IMG/VR virus record: IMGVR_UViG_3300042522_000171
Span: 1-37,148 of that record
Direction: 5' to 3' (one strand)
DNA from: a virus
Length of the DNA stretch: 37,148 nt
In this document: positions 6,953 through 13,612 of the stretch, piece by piece
How positions within the stretch are numbered: the first letter of the stretch is position 1
How the letters are laid out: each line of letters starts with the position of its first letter
Translations under genes and position numbers: made by a program
Notes under the pieces: generated by a model
Seen by the model: the letters and a program-made list of their open reading frames with translations, nothing else
Database searches by the model: none
Told to the model about the DNA's origin: nothing

Positions 6953-7700
6953 TGTCAGCTCCATCACTGGGGCTGGGGGTCCAAAGGATTGGGGTGTTTG
7001 CATCACGGTCGAAGTTCTCGTATTGAAGGATTTTGGCAAGCCGTGCATTAAGAAGAGCATCATCACTAGTTAGTCCTTTCTCTTCAAAGGTTTCAACAAC
7101 GGTGTCCCAAGTCCACCCTTTCTTTTCAAACAAAGCCACTGCTCGTTTGATACCAATCCCAGGTACACCTGCATAACCATCTGTCTGGTCACCGCTCATT
7201 GTCTGAATCAGGTGCCAACGGTCCCCCTCCTCCTTGGTGATTTCGGTCACAGGATTTGTTAGGTCGAACAATCGACCAGGGATCTGACGCATGTCTTTGT
7301 CAGGTGAGCACAGGATGTGCCCAGCTTCAGCCTCAATCGGATCAGTAGCGAAGACACCGAGTGCATCATCTGCTTCCAGGTCGTCCACCATGATCGTGGT
7401 GTAGTTATCACCGCACCAATTCAGAAGACGTTTGTAACCGCAGGGTTTCTTACGGTTTCGGTGACCCTTGTAATCGGGGTAAATCTTTTTTCTGAAATTC
7501 GTAGGGCTGCTGAAGAAAAGGATTACATCATCCATCCCTCCGAGACATTCGACGATGCTGTTGAGTTCACTTTGGAACCGGTCTAGCACTTCAGAGAACT
7601 TACTGGTGACAACGATTACGTCGTTACCAAAGTCCGTCTCGTCTTCACAGGATGCACAGGTCTTGTATGCGAGGTAATCAGCATCAATGAGTTTACTCAT
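6906..7700 (-). CDS. 5'-3' exonuclease (T7 gp6-like, FEN family), 264 aa
   Basis: Metal-binding acidic motifs of the FEN/5'-exonuclease family are clear: LIDADYLAY at 4-12, the arch region DYKGHRNRKKP near 75-85, DDLEADDALG near 107-116, CSPDKDMRQIPG near 131-142, and the helix-hairpin-helix GDQTDGYAGVPGIGIKRA near 170-187. It would remove RNA primers and degrade host DNA into nucleotides, as gp6 does in T7. The start ATG overlaps the stop of the upstream small basic gene (ATGA). The last 30 residues are low-complexity and overlap the downstream small gene. Confidence 0.95.
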   Translation of the reverse strand: MSKLIDADYLAYKTCASCEDETDFGNDVIVVTSKFSEVLDRFQSELNSIVECLGGMDDVILFFSSPTNFRKKIYPDYKGHRNRKKPCGYKRLLNWCGDNYTTIMVDDLEADDALGVFATDPIEAEAGHILCSPDKDMRQIPGRLFDLTNPVTEITKEEGDRWHLIQTMSGDQTDGYAGVPGIGIKRAVALFEKKGWTWDTVVETFEEKGLTSDDALLNARLAKILQYENFDRDANTPILWTPSPSDGADNGATVQTSAPEGSAA

Positions 7701-7831
7701 TTACCTTGACCTCGACTTTTCTTTCGGCCGTGGTTCGGTAGCGAGTGCTGACCGTCACCTTGGCGTGTTTTCTTTGGAGGGCCTTGCTTGAATGGAGTTC
7801 GGCCTAGGTTGGTTTTAGATTTGGCAGGCAT
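7697..7831 (-). CDS. Small basic protein (PPKKTRQG type), 44 aa
   Basis: The product runs MPAKSKTNLGRTPFKQG, then PPKKTRQGDGQHS, and ends GRKKSRGQGK, with about a quarter Lys and Arg. Small basic proteins of this pattern recur in cyanophages, both podoviruses and myoviruses, as I recall. The stop overlaps the exonuclease start by four bases, indicating coupling. It may bind nucleic acid; no experimental role is known to me. Confidence 0.82.
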   Translation of the reverse strand: MPAKSKTNLGRTPFKQGPPKKTRQGDGQHSLPNHGRKKSRGQGK

Positions 7832-7845
7832 AGTTGTTTAGTCAG

Positions 7846-8241
7846 TCAACTCCAGAAGTTCTCAAGTCCTAGTGGAACCTTGCCGCGCACCCAACGCACT
7901 TCTCGTGTTACTGGATGCACAGCTATTGGCGTTATTCCAGGCGCGACCTGCTTTCTATGTGTATAGCTATTGGATCTCCTGTCCCATGTCATCTGCTTGA
8001 CATCGCATTCAATAAGCTGATTGCTGACCTTAAGTACTAGGTCGCCTTTGCCAGTGCCGCCAGCATTCCTATAGACTTCAGCGCCCTTTTCCCACGCCAA
8101 GAGTGTGACCATCTGTTCCCAATAGTCACCTTTGCGATTTGTATCAGTGAGTGTCAGCCCATGTGGAACCTTTTCCCGCTTCAGCGGCGATTGGAATTCG
8201 GAGGTTGTAATACTCTCCAGCTTGAGCTGCTGCGAGTTCAA
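7846..8241 (-). CDS. Putative PD-(D/E)XK nuclease, up to 131 aa
   Basis: The middle of the protein has the order expected of a PD-(D/E)XK nuclease: a conserved Glu in DYWEQMVTLLAWEKGAEVYR, GTGKGDLVLKV (Asp), then QLIECDVKQ (acidic-x-Lys). Holliday junction resolvases and repair nucleases share this fold. It sits directly after DNA polymerase, consistent with recombination or packaging-related DNA processing. The longest frame begins at a TTG inside the polymerase gene, and no ATG precedes the motif region except outside the frame, so the start is unresolved. The assignment is motif-based inference. Confidence 0.6.
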   Translation of the reverse strand: MNSQQLKLESITTSEFQSPLKREKVPHGLTLTDTNRKGDYWEQMVTLLAWEKGAEVYRNAGGTGKGDLVLKVSNQLIECDVKQMTWDRRSNSYTHRKQVAPGITPIAVHPVTREVRWVRGKVPLGLENFWS

Positions 8242-9439
8242 GATTAAACATTAGAGTGTCCGCATGTGCGGGGTTACATTCAAACTGAAGTTCATCATGG
8301 ACAAATGCCAACTGATGAGCTTCGATATTCAGTTGTTTGACTTGATCATTAGCGATGACCATCCATCGCTTAGCAATGACACCAGCTCCCGATTGGAGAA
8401 GGTAGTTCAGCGACTTATGGGGGGCATCAACAGCGATATGTCGTCCGTCAACTGAACGGAGATAGCCAGTTGATTGAACCTTTTCCTGGACGGCCTTAAC
8501 AAGCTTTTCAAGACCCTCAATTGCATCGAGATACGCTTGGCGTATTTCTGCTCCCTTTTTCTTTGCCTTAGTGGGTGAAAGCTGAGCGTCATAAGAGAGT
8601 CCGATCTTTTCATCCCCAGCCCCGTAAAGAAAAGCATAGGTAACGGTCTTGACGAGCTTACGACTAATGCCAATCTTGTCGGCATTAACTTGGTGGATAT
8701 CACCATTGAGCAGGATTTCACCATAGCGCCCACCGTCATAATGACTAAGGTAATGCGCGAACATCCGCAACTCGATGCCGCTAAGATCGGCGCCAACCAT
8801 GCATAGTCCTGGAGTTGCCTGGAATAATCGTCTGAATCGTGCATCCGCTGGGGTCTGGCCAAGGTTGGGATTTCGATGGGCACATCGATGGGTGTTTGTT
8901 GCAACGGAACAGTGATGATGGACTCGACCATTTCGACAAAGCTTGAGCCAGGCATTGGTGCCTTCCGTCAACATGCCAAGCTGCTTTTTCAATTCCAAAC
9001 ACTGGAGAAACTCCAGCGCAATTGGAGTGCCGATGTCCGTCAGTACTACTTCATCTACAGTTGGTTTCCCTTTGTCAGTAAACTGAGTTGGTTTCCACCC
9101 GTAGATTGGCACTTCATCGACATCACATAGTTTGCTTAAGATCCATGCGATGTGCTCTCGACTTGTGGGGTTAAGATCCTTGACGCGCGTAAAAGTGCAT
9201 CCAGTGAAATATCCCGTGGTCTTGTTAAGGCGACGAGGAGTAAACTCGCTTCCCGCAACGAAAGGATGCCGCTCTCTGAGAGCTGCTGACAACGATTCAA
9301 GTGAAGATCGTAGTTCCGATTCCAACTCATAAGCGGATCGCTCGTCGAAGTACCATCCATGAAGCTCTTGCCTTGTCAGGATTTCTGCGACTCGGTGTTC
9401 AAGTAAGACCCATTCAGGTATTTGTGGAAATGATTCCAT
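8144..9439 (-). CDS. DNA polymerase, polymerase domain (T7 gp5-like, split or frameshifted), 431 aa
   Basis: This is the C-terminal polymerase part of a family A phage polymerase. Motif A is GADLSGIELR, motif B is RKLVKTVTYAFLYGAGD (with Tyr, as in T7), and motif C is FVHDELQFEC. The match to T7 begins at about EHRVAEILTRQELHGW, directly where the exonuclease frame ends. Its frame is shifted by one base relative to the exonuclease part at 9376-9939. The ATG at 9439 could serve as a separate start, though the ribosome site is poor. The region between palm and thumb is short, so the T7 thioredoxin-binding loop seems absent. Motifs needed for synthesis are intact. Confidence 0.9.
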   Translation of the reverse strand: MESFPQIPEWVLLEHRVAEILTRQELHGWYFDERSAYELESELRSSLESLSAALRERHPFVAGSEFTPRRLNKTTGYFTGCTFTRVKDLNPTSREHIAWILSKLCDVDEVPIYGWKPTQFTDKGKPTVDEVVLTDIGTPIALEFLQCLELKKQLGMLTEGTNAWLKLCRNGRVHHHCSVATNTHRCAHRNPNLGQTPADARFRRLFQATPGLCMVGADLSGIELRMFAHYLSHYDGGRYGEILLNGDIHQVNADKIGISRKLVKTVTYAFLYGAGDEKIGLSYDAQLSPTKAKKKGAEIRQAYLDAIEGLEKLVKAVQEKVQSTGYLRSVDGRHIAVDAPHKSLNYLLQSGAGVIAKRWMVIANDQVKQLNIEAHQLAFVHDELQFECNPAHADTLMFNLELAAAQAGEYYNLRIPIAAEAGKGSTWADTH

Positions 9440-9939
9440 AGTTTGTGAGTGACTTCCAGGTCTTGTTTGCAGTAGTCCTCCATGTCCTGAGACCACTCCT
9501 TCCAGTCGGTGTGCTTGGCAAACGACCCCTTGTACACCTTGAGTCGGTAACCGTATGCTTCCAATGAATGCCTACCTACCAACTTGAGTGGCATGTCCTT
9601 CCATCGACACACTGACTCACCCTTTTCATTGACTACTCTATCGACCTTAAGAAGGTCAGGATGATAAAGGCGAGAAAGAAGAAGAGTGTCAAGAGGCCGC
9701 TTTGGGCTGAACCATGCATAGAACTTCTTGATAACGGGGATGTCGTACCCGATCACGTTGTGGCCAATGATCGTGTCAGCCTCTTCCAGCATTGAGATGC
9801 CACGCGAAATAGGCTGCTGAGTACCAACATCATTGAAGACATAAGTCTCACCGTTACCAAGGTCTTTGATAGCAACACAATGGATTTGGGTTACGTTGTT
9901 GTAAAGGCCGTCTGTCTCGATGTCAAAGAGGAGGTTCAT
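9376..9939 (-). CDS. DNA polymerase, 3'-5' exonuclease domain (T7 gp5-like, split), 187 aa
   Basis: The N-terminal proofreading domain has Exo I LLFDIETDGL (D6, E8), Exo II IIGHNVIGYDIPVI, and Exo III YCKQDLEVTHKLW. It should be one protein with the polymerase frame at 8144-9439: the sequence passes from WNHFHKY in this frame to PEWVLLEHRV in the other near 9415-9420. One added C in TACCTG, or a -1 shift there, would fuse them. The sequence AAATACC is not a classical slippery heptamer. A real split gene, as known in some other phages, an assembly error or a mutation are all possible. The start overlaps the stop of the upstream gene (ATGA). Confidence 0.9.
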   Translation of the reverse strand: MNLLFDIETDGLYNNVTQIHCVAIKDLGNGETYVFNDVGTQQPISRGISMLEEADTIIGHNVIGYDIPVIKKFYAWFSPKRPLDTLLLSRLYHPDLLKVDRVVNEKGESVCRWKDMPLKLVGRHSLEAYGYRLKVYKGSFAKHTDWKEWSQDMEDYCKQDLEVTHKLWNHFHKYLNGSYLNTESQKS

Positions 9940-10112
9940 TTAAAGAGCTTCCTTCTGAGATCTTTGTAGACCAAGGCTTTTTTAATGAAGCCGTCCTCCT
10001 CTTCCTCTAAGATCTTCCGTAGATCATCAAGGAATTCTGTAGTAAGGTCTTCGTCGATGTACTCACACACAGCACCACGAAGGTTTCTCAGCTTGAACTC
10101 TTCAGTAGACAT
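9936..10112 (-). CDS. Small hypothetical protein, 58 aa
   Basis: The product begins MSTEEFKLRNLRG and continues through an acidic centre (LRKILEEEEDG) to a basic end (KALVYKDLRRKLFK), probably all helix. It starts 11 bases inside the upstream gene and its stop overlaps the DNA polymerase start by four bases, so it is embedded in a coupled chain. No family is recognised. A role near the replisome is a guess from position. Confidence 0.65.
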   Translation of the reverse strand: MSTEEFKLRNLRGAVCEYIDEDLTTEFLDDLRKILEEEEDGFIKKALVYKDLRRKLFK

Positions 10113-10269
10113 CGTTAGGTTTCCAAAGGGAGGACGTTCCGTAGAACTCACACAACACCTCAAACAAGGCTTCAAGGGTGATGCAGAAACCGGTATCAGC
10201 TACCTCACCACGGCTGTGCATGGCGACCAGCTCATCCGGTGTGCAGATGATGATGGGGTCGTCAGTCAT
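10102..10269 (-). CDS. Small hypothetical protein, 55 aa
   Basis: The ATG at 10269 overlaps the stop of the preceding gene (CAATGACTG) and the protein runs MTDDPIIICTPDELVAMHSR through ITLEALFEVLCEFYG to NDVY. The coupling at both ends supports the start over a longer frame that begins further upstream in the neighbouring gene. No motif is recognised. Confidence 0.6.
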   Translation of the reverse strand: MTDDPIIICTPDELVAMHSRGEVADTGFCITLEALFEVLCEFYGTSSLWKPNDVY

Positions 10270-10517
10270 TGCGATTCCAGCTCGTCGGCGATGGCGAGGA
10301 GTTCGTCGCGAGTTTTCTGCCGTTGCTCCCATTTGGAATCGGCCATCAATTGATAGCTCTGGGGCCACGGTTCACCTTCTCCGCAGGGTGGCTCACTTTG
10401 CTCCGGCACCACTTGATCCGCAGCAGAGCGGAGGGCGGCGGCGAGGTTGTTGATGCTCAGGTGTGATGAGCGGTAGGCATCCAGCACGGCTTCTGCCGCG
10501 GGGGAGAGGTCATTCAT
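10266..10517 (-). CDS. Hypothetical protein, 83 aa, cyanophage accessory type
   Basis: The ATG at 10517 overlaps the stop of the preceding gene. The protein starts MNDLSPAAEAVLDAY, has NLAAALRSAADQVVPE near 20-35, and ends RDELLAIADELESQ. Small Ala-rich proteins with this AALRAAADQVVP theme and a C-terminal LLAIAAELE helix recur among Synechococcus phages as I remember them. The DNA is more GC-rich than the replication genes around it, consistent with recent exchange. Function is unknown. Confidence 0.65.
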   Translation of the reverse strand: MNDLSPAAEAVLDAYRSSHLSINNLAAALRSAADQVVPEQSEPPCGEGEPWPQSYQLMADSKWEQRQKTRDELLAIADELESQ

Positions 10518-10851
10518 CGGGCAGGGCCTCCAGGGCGAGGCGGACAATCGTCCAGTCGTCTTGTGTTTCGGTTCCGGCCATCATGCGGTTGTGTGCGTCT
10601 AGCGCCTGCTCCTTCAAGCTCGGTGGCTTGGGGCGGCGGTAGTTATAGAACTCAGTTACATCCTCTTCCTCCCACGCAGCGCACTGCTTGAGGTAATTTC
10701 CACAAGCCAGTAACTCCTGGTCGGCGCCCCATTGGGCCGCGCGGGTGGCTAATGCTTTGTCATCTGAACTGACAAATTGTCCGGGTTCGTGATACAAGTC
10801 ATCCATCCACTGCTGCACCAGCTCCGACGGTGGGGTGATGGGGTGGGTCAT
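10510..10851 (-). CDS. Hypothetical protein with RRPKPPS motif, 113 aa
   Basis: The protein runs MTHPITPPSELVQQWMDDLY, has a central RAAQWGADQELLACGNYLKQ, then YRRPKPPSLKEQALDAHN and LALEALPDE at the end. This Pro-rich motif after a predicted helix is seen in small proteins shared by cyanophages and Synechococcus. The start is coupled to the stop of the gene at 10848-11009 and its stop to the start of the gene at 10266-10517. Function unknown; the cassette 10266-11009 looks like an insertion of accessory genes between primase-helicase and DNA polymerase. Confidence 0.68.
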   Translation of the reverse strand: MTHPITPPSELVQQWMDDLYHEPGQFVSSDDKALATRAAQWGADQELLACGNYLKQCAAWEEEDVTEFYNYRRPKPPSLKEQALDAHNRMMAGTETQDDWTIVRLALEALPDE

Positions 10852-11009
10852 TCAGCGAACTGATACTTCGGACTTTTGATCACCGCCTCCATTACCTGGA
10901 GGGTCTCTGCTCGGAATGGCTGCGCTCGTTGCACCATTTCTGGAGACGGCGGCTTGGGTCGATGCAGTCGGTGTTCGTAATTAGAAGTCCGGGTTTGGTT
11001 CGAATTCAT
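10848..11009 (-). CDS. Small hypothetical protein with RPKPPS motif, 53 aa
   Basis: The frame starts at ATG 11009 within the last 29 bases of the primase-helicase gene and ends overlapping the next start. It contains HRPKPPSPEMVQRAQPFR, sharing the RPKPPS core with the adjacent 113-residue protein. The preceding GAAG is only a weak ribosome site. Longer upstream extension of this frame falls in the helicase gene and is a shadow. Function is unknown. Confidence 0.5.
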   Translation of the reverse strand: MNSNQTRTSNYEHRLHRPKPPSPEMVQRAQPFRAETLQVMEAVIKSPKYQFAE

Positions 11010-12567
11010 CTTCAAGTGTGTGTTCAGTAAAGCGACAGGTACTAAGGTCGTAAGTAAGCTCACAGCAAGGCCCAACTTCACCGGAAAACCGATTCTTGAG
11101 GACTCGTACAGTTGTCGAGGAGTTGGTCTGCTGATTCCGTTCCAATGCAATAACGGCATCACTTAGCTGTGCAATCGATGCGGATCCCCTTAGCTGACCC
11201 AAATTGACACGAGCACCTTCTTCGTGATTATGATCACCAGAAGTACGCCGCAAGTGAGACACAAGGAACAATGAGATGCCTGTGCGTTCAACAAGAGAAC
11301 GAAGCCTTGTCATGGTCACATCTAGCATCCGCCGTTCGTCACCATCCAAACCACTTAGCAAGATGCTGAGGTGGTCAAGGATGACAACTTTGACATCCAG
11401 GCCTTGAGCTAGATACTCAATACGGTTGTATACAATGTCAGGCTCGAACGAACCGAAACCGTCAAACAGGTATAGGTTCCAATCCCTGATTGTCCTGTCG
11501 TATGCGTTAAGAAGCGACTCCCTGTCATGCTCACCGATGTGAAAGGCTTTGCCTTCAGCAACAGACATCAGACCAAGTGCTGTGCGGCGGTTTGATTCTT
11601 CGAGGAAGATGCCGCCAACACGCTCACCTTGTTTGAGTAAGTGTGTAGCAAGTTCCCTGCAAAAAGAACTTTTTCCTTGTCCAGACCCCGAGGTAATTGT
11701 TACCAATTCCCCCGGCCTAATACCGTGAAGCTTTTTCTGAAGACCTTGATACGGGTATTCATGAGCACACGGTGGATTTGGAGTGGTAATTACCTCAAGA
11801 AGGTTCTTCGCATCGACAATGCCATCTGGCCGGAATGGAGTCGCATTCCAGATTGCTTCTCGAATTGTCTGTGCCTCGCCCGCCTGGAGTGCATCGGAAG
11901 CATCCTTCCAATCATTGAGGCGAGCGATCTTAACTTTGCCCGGTGGTAGGACGCTTGCCGCATCTTTCGCCGCTTGACGGCCAGCATCATCATTGTCGAA
12001 GAACAGCACAACTTCTTCGTAGCCTTGTAGCCACTCAAGCTGCCTTTGTATCGCCCGTTTTGACGACTTGGCGCCATCCGGTACTGATACCATCGGCCAC
12101 CCCGGCATCGCCTCAAAACACGAAAGTGCATCGAGCTCTCCTTCGGTGATGCAAACTCTCTTCCCAGAACTTGGGAAAAGATGCTGTCCAAAGAGTGTGT
12201 GTTCAGGATTACTACCCTCCCAACTAAACTGTTTGTCGGCGGTTTTTACCTTTGCCCCAGTACAAGTTCCATCAAGTGTGAAGTAATGGAAGTACAGGTG
12301 CTTGTCATCTCGCTGTACACGATACTTTCGGCAGACCTCCTCACTGATCTTTCGACGAGGTAGTGGTCCTGGAACACCTTTCAGACTGAAGGTCATGAAC
12401 TCCTTTTGTCTTTGTACAACATCACCAGTGCCAAATTCATACCGGCCACAGCCAAAGCAGTAGCCATGACCGTCGTCGTAACGAGCCAGATTGTCCTTTG
12501 ATCCACAGGAAGGACAAGGTTCATGAGCGGTGAATTCACTGGATTCAGCGTTGCTCGTTTGATACAT
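10981..12567 (-). CDS. Primase-helicase (T7 gp4-like), 528 aa
   Basis: Domains in order: a zinc finger with C18, C21, C37 and C40 (CPSC, CFGC); a TOPRIM primase core with CITEGELDALSCFEAM near 139-154; and a RecA-type helicase with Walker A TSGSGQGKSSF near 290, VVILDHLSILLSG (Walker B) and LRGSASIAQLSDAVIAL near 470. It would unwind the fork and make primers. The acidic end DEFEPNPDF finishes with Phe, as does T7 gp4, whose tail docks on DNA polymerase. It follows the endonuclease and a 52-residue gene, with a 23-base overlap at its start. Confidence 0.96.
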   Translation of the reverse strand: MYQTSNAESSEFTAHEPCPSCGSKDNLARYDDGHGYCFGCGRYEFGTGDVVQRQKEFMTFSLKGVPGPLPRRKISEEVCRKYRVQRDDKHLYFHYFTLDGTCTGAKVKTADKQFSWEGSNPEHTLFGQHLFPSSGKRVCITEGELDALSCFEAMPGWPMVSVPDGAKSSKRAIQRQLEWLQGYEEVVLFFDNDDAGRQAAKDAASVLPPGKVKIARLNDWKDASDALQAGEAQTIREAIWNATPFRPDGIVDAKNLLEVITTPNPPCAHEYPYQGLQKKLHGIRPGELVTITSGSGQGKSSFCRELATHLLKQGERVGGIFLEESNRRTALGLMSVAEGKAFHIGEHDRESLLNAYDRTIRDWNLYLFDGFGSFEPDIVYNRIEYLAQGLDVKVVILDHLSILLSGLDGDERRMLDVTMTRLRSLVERTGISLFLVSHLRRTSGDHNHEEGARVNLGQLRGSASIAQLSDAVIALERNQQTNSSTTVRVLKNRFSGEVGPCCELTYDLSTCRFTEHTLEDEFEPNPDF

Positions 12568-12703
12568 GGAAGCGTTGGATCAATTCTTCGTACTCATCAA
12601 GTGCATCTTCAAAACCTTCGATGATGTCATTGGGAGACGAATGCTTGTCAAGGGCCATGATCAGGTTGGCCGCAAGATCTTTAATTACTTTTAGGTCAAC
12701 CAT
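12545..12703 (-). CDS. Small acidic hypothetical protein, 52 aa
   Basis: This frame is too short for usual ORF cut-offs but well placed. The ATG at 12703 overlaps the end of endonuclease I and its stop lies 23 bases inside primase-helicase. The product runs MVDLKVIKDLAANLIMALD and then SSPNDIIEGFEDALDEYEEL, a helical acidic protein. It bridges the only gap between two replication genes. Function unknown. Confidence 0.68.
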   Translation of the reverse strand: MVDLKVIKDLAANLIMALDKHSSPNDIIEGFEDALDEYEELIQRFHVSNEQR

Positions 12704-13044
12704 TCAATGGGGATGGAGTGATAGGCGCACCAAAGGAAGCCGTTTTTCTCGGCCCACGCGGCGTATGTTGTTTTCGATCCTTTGTAGATCTTGTTGTAGG
12801 GGGACTGAAACACAAATCGAATGTCAAGTTCAGGGTTGGCAGCCTTGACCGCTTTCATCTTGCGTCGGTCTTCCTCAGTGAGGCGACCCTTTGTCTCAAG
12901 GAAGACAGAATTTGGCAGCAAGAAGTCCGGCGTATAATTACACCGAAGAACGTATGGAACCTTTGTTGACTCGTATTCGTATTTAACCCCCAGGTTGGTG
13001 AGAAGATCAGCGACCTTCTCTTCCAACCCAGAGCGGAAAGCCAT
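12691..13044 (-). CDS. Endonuclease I, Holliday junction resolvase (T7 gp3-like), 117 aa
   Basis: The catalytic residues of T7 gp3 are visible: an N-terminal Glu (E8 or E9 in GLEEKVADLL), D40 in NYTPDFLLPN, and E50 and K52 in VFLETKGRLT. The length is close to T7 gp3 (149), slightly shorter at the N-terminus. It resolves branched DNA before packaging and helps break down host DNA. It lies seven bases after the SSB gene, in T7 order. Confidence 0.95.
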   Translation of the reverse strand: MAFRSGLEEKVADLLTNLGVKYEYESTKVPYVLRCNYTPDFLLPNSVFLETKGRLTEEDRRKMKAVKAANPELDIRFVFQSPYNKIYKGSKTTYAAWAEKNGFLWCAYHSIPIEWLT

Positions 13045-13051
13045 GACTTAA

Positions 13052-13606
13052 TCAGAAATCGGTGTTGGTGTCCTCATCAGGAGGGTTGATAGTCACATGA
13101 GGATTTGCAATCTTGAATCCATCTGTCTTACCGAAATCCACACCACCACTATCCACGCCAGCACCACCACTACAGCTAATGACTTGCACCTTCAGCAGCT
13201 TGCAAGTAGTGTTAACCTCTTTGCGAGTGTTGTCAGGATAAGGATAGTGATCGAACTTAATCTTTACAGCACTACCGCTATAAAGGGGAATTTCTTCGGT
13301 GATCACAGTACCTTCGCTGTCTATGAACACAGGCGCCTGGTCAGGCTTCCAGGTGAAATTGATGATGTACTTACCATCATCGATATCCGACCATTTGGTG
13401 TTACGCGCAACAACCCAACGCTTTGGATCGGGTTGCTTCGAGATCTTGTTGATGATCATGTCATCACGCTCTGCTTCCAGAGCATCGACAGTGTCTTGAT
13501 CAACAACAACCTTGATCCCACAAGTACCATACTTACCTGGCTTGAAAGCAGATTGAAAGCCCTCAAGAGTGAAAGTCTTGTCCTTGATCAGGTGCGTGGT
13601 GCCCAT
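13052..13606 (-). CDS. ssDNA-binding protein (T7 gp2.5-like), 184 aa
   Basis: Order (between RNA polymerase and endonuclease I) and size (T7 gp2.5: 232) fit the phage SSB. The body shows beta-rich stretches such as YIINFTWKPDQAPVFIDSEG and AVKIKFDHYPYPDNTRKEV. The C-terminus is acidic and ends in DEDTNTDF; in T7 gp2.5 an acidic tail ending in Phe contacts DNA polymerase and primase-helicase. It would coat single strands and promote annealing. The ATG lies six bases after the polymerase stop. Confidence 0.9.
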   Translation of the reverse strand: MGTTHLIKDKTFTLEGFQSAFKPGKYGTCGIKVVVDQDTVDALEAERDDMIINKISKQPDPKRWVVARNTKWSDIDDGKYIINFTWKPDQAPVFIDSEGTVITEEIPLYSGSAVKIKFDHYPYPDNTRKEVNTTCKLLKVQVISCSGGAGVDSGGVDFGKTDGFKIANPHVTINPPDEDTNTDF

Positions 13607-13612
13607 GTTTAA

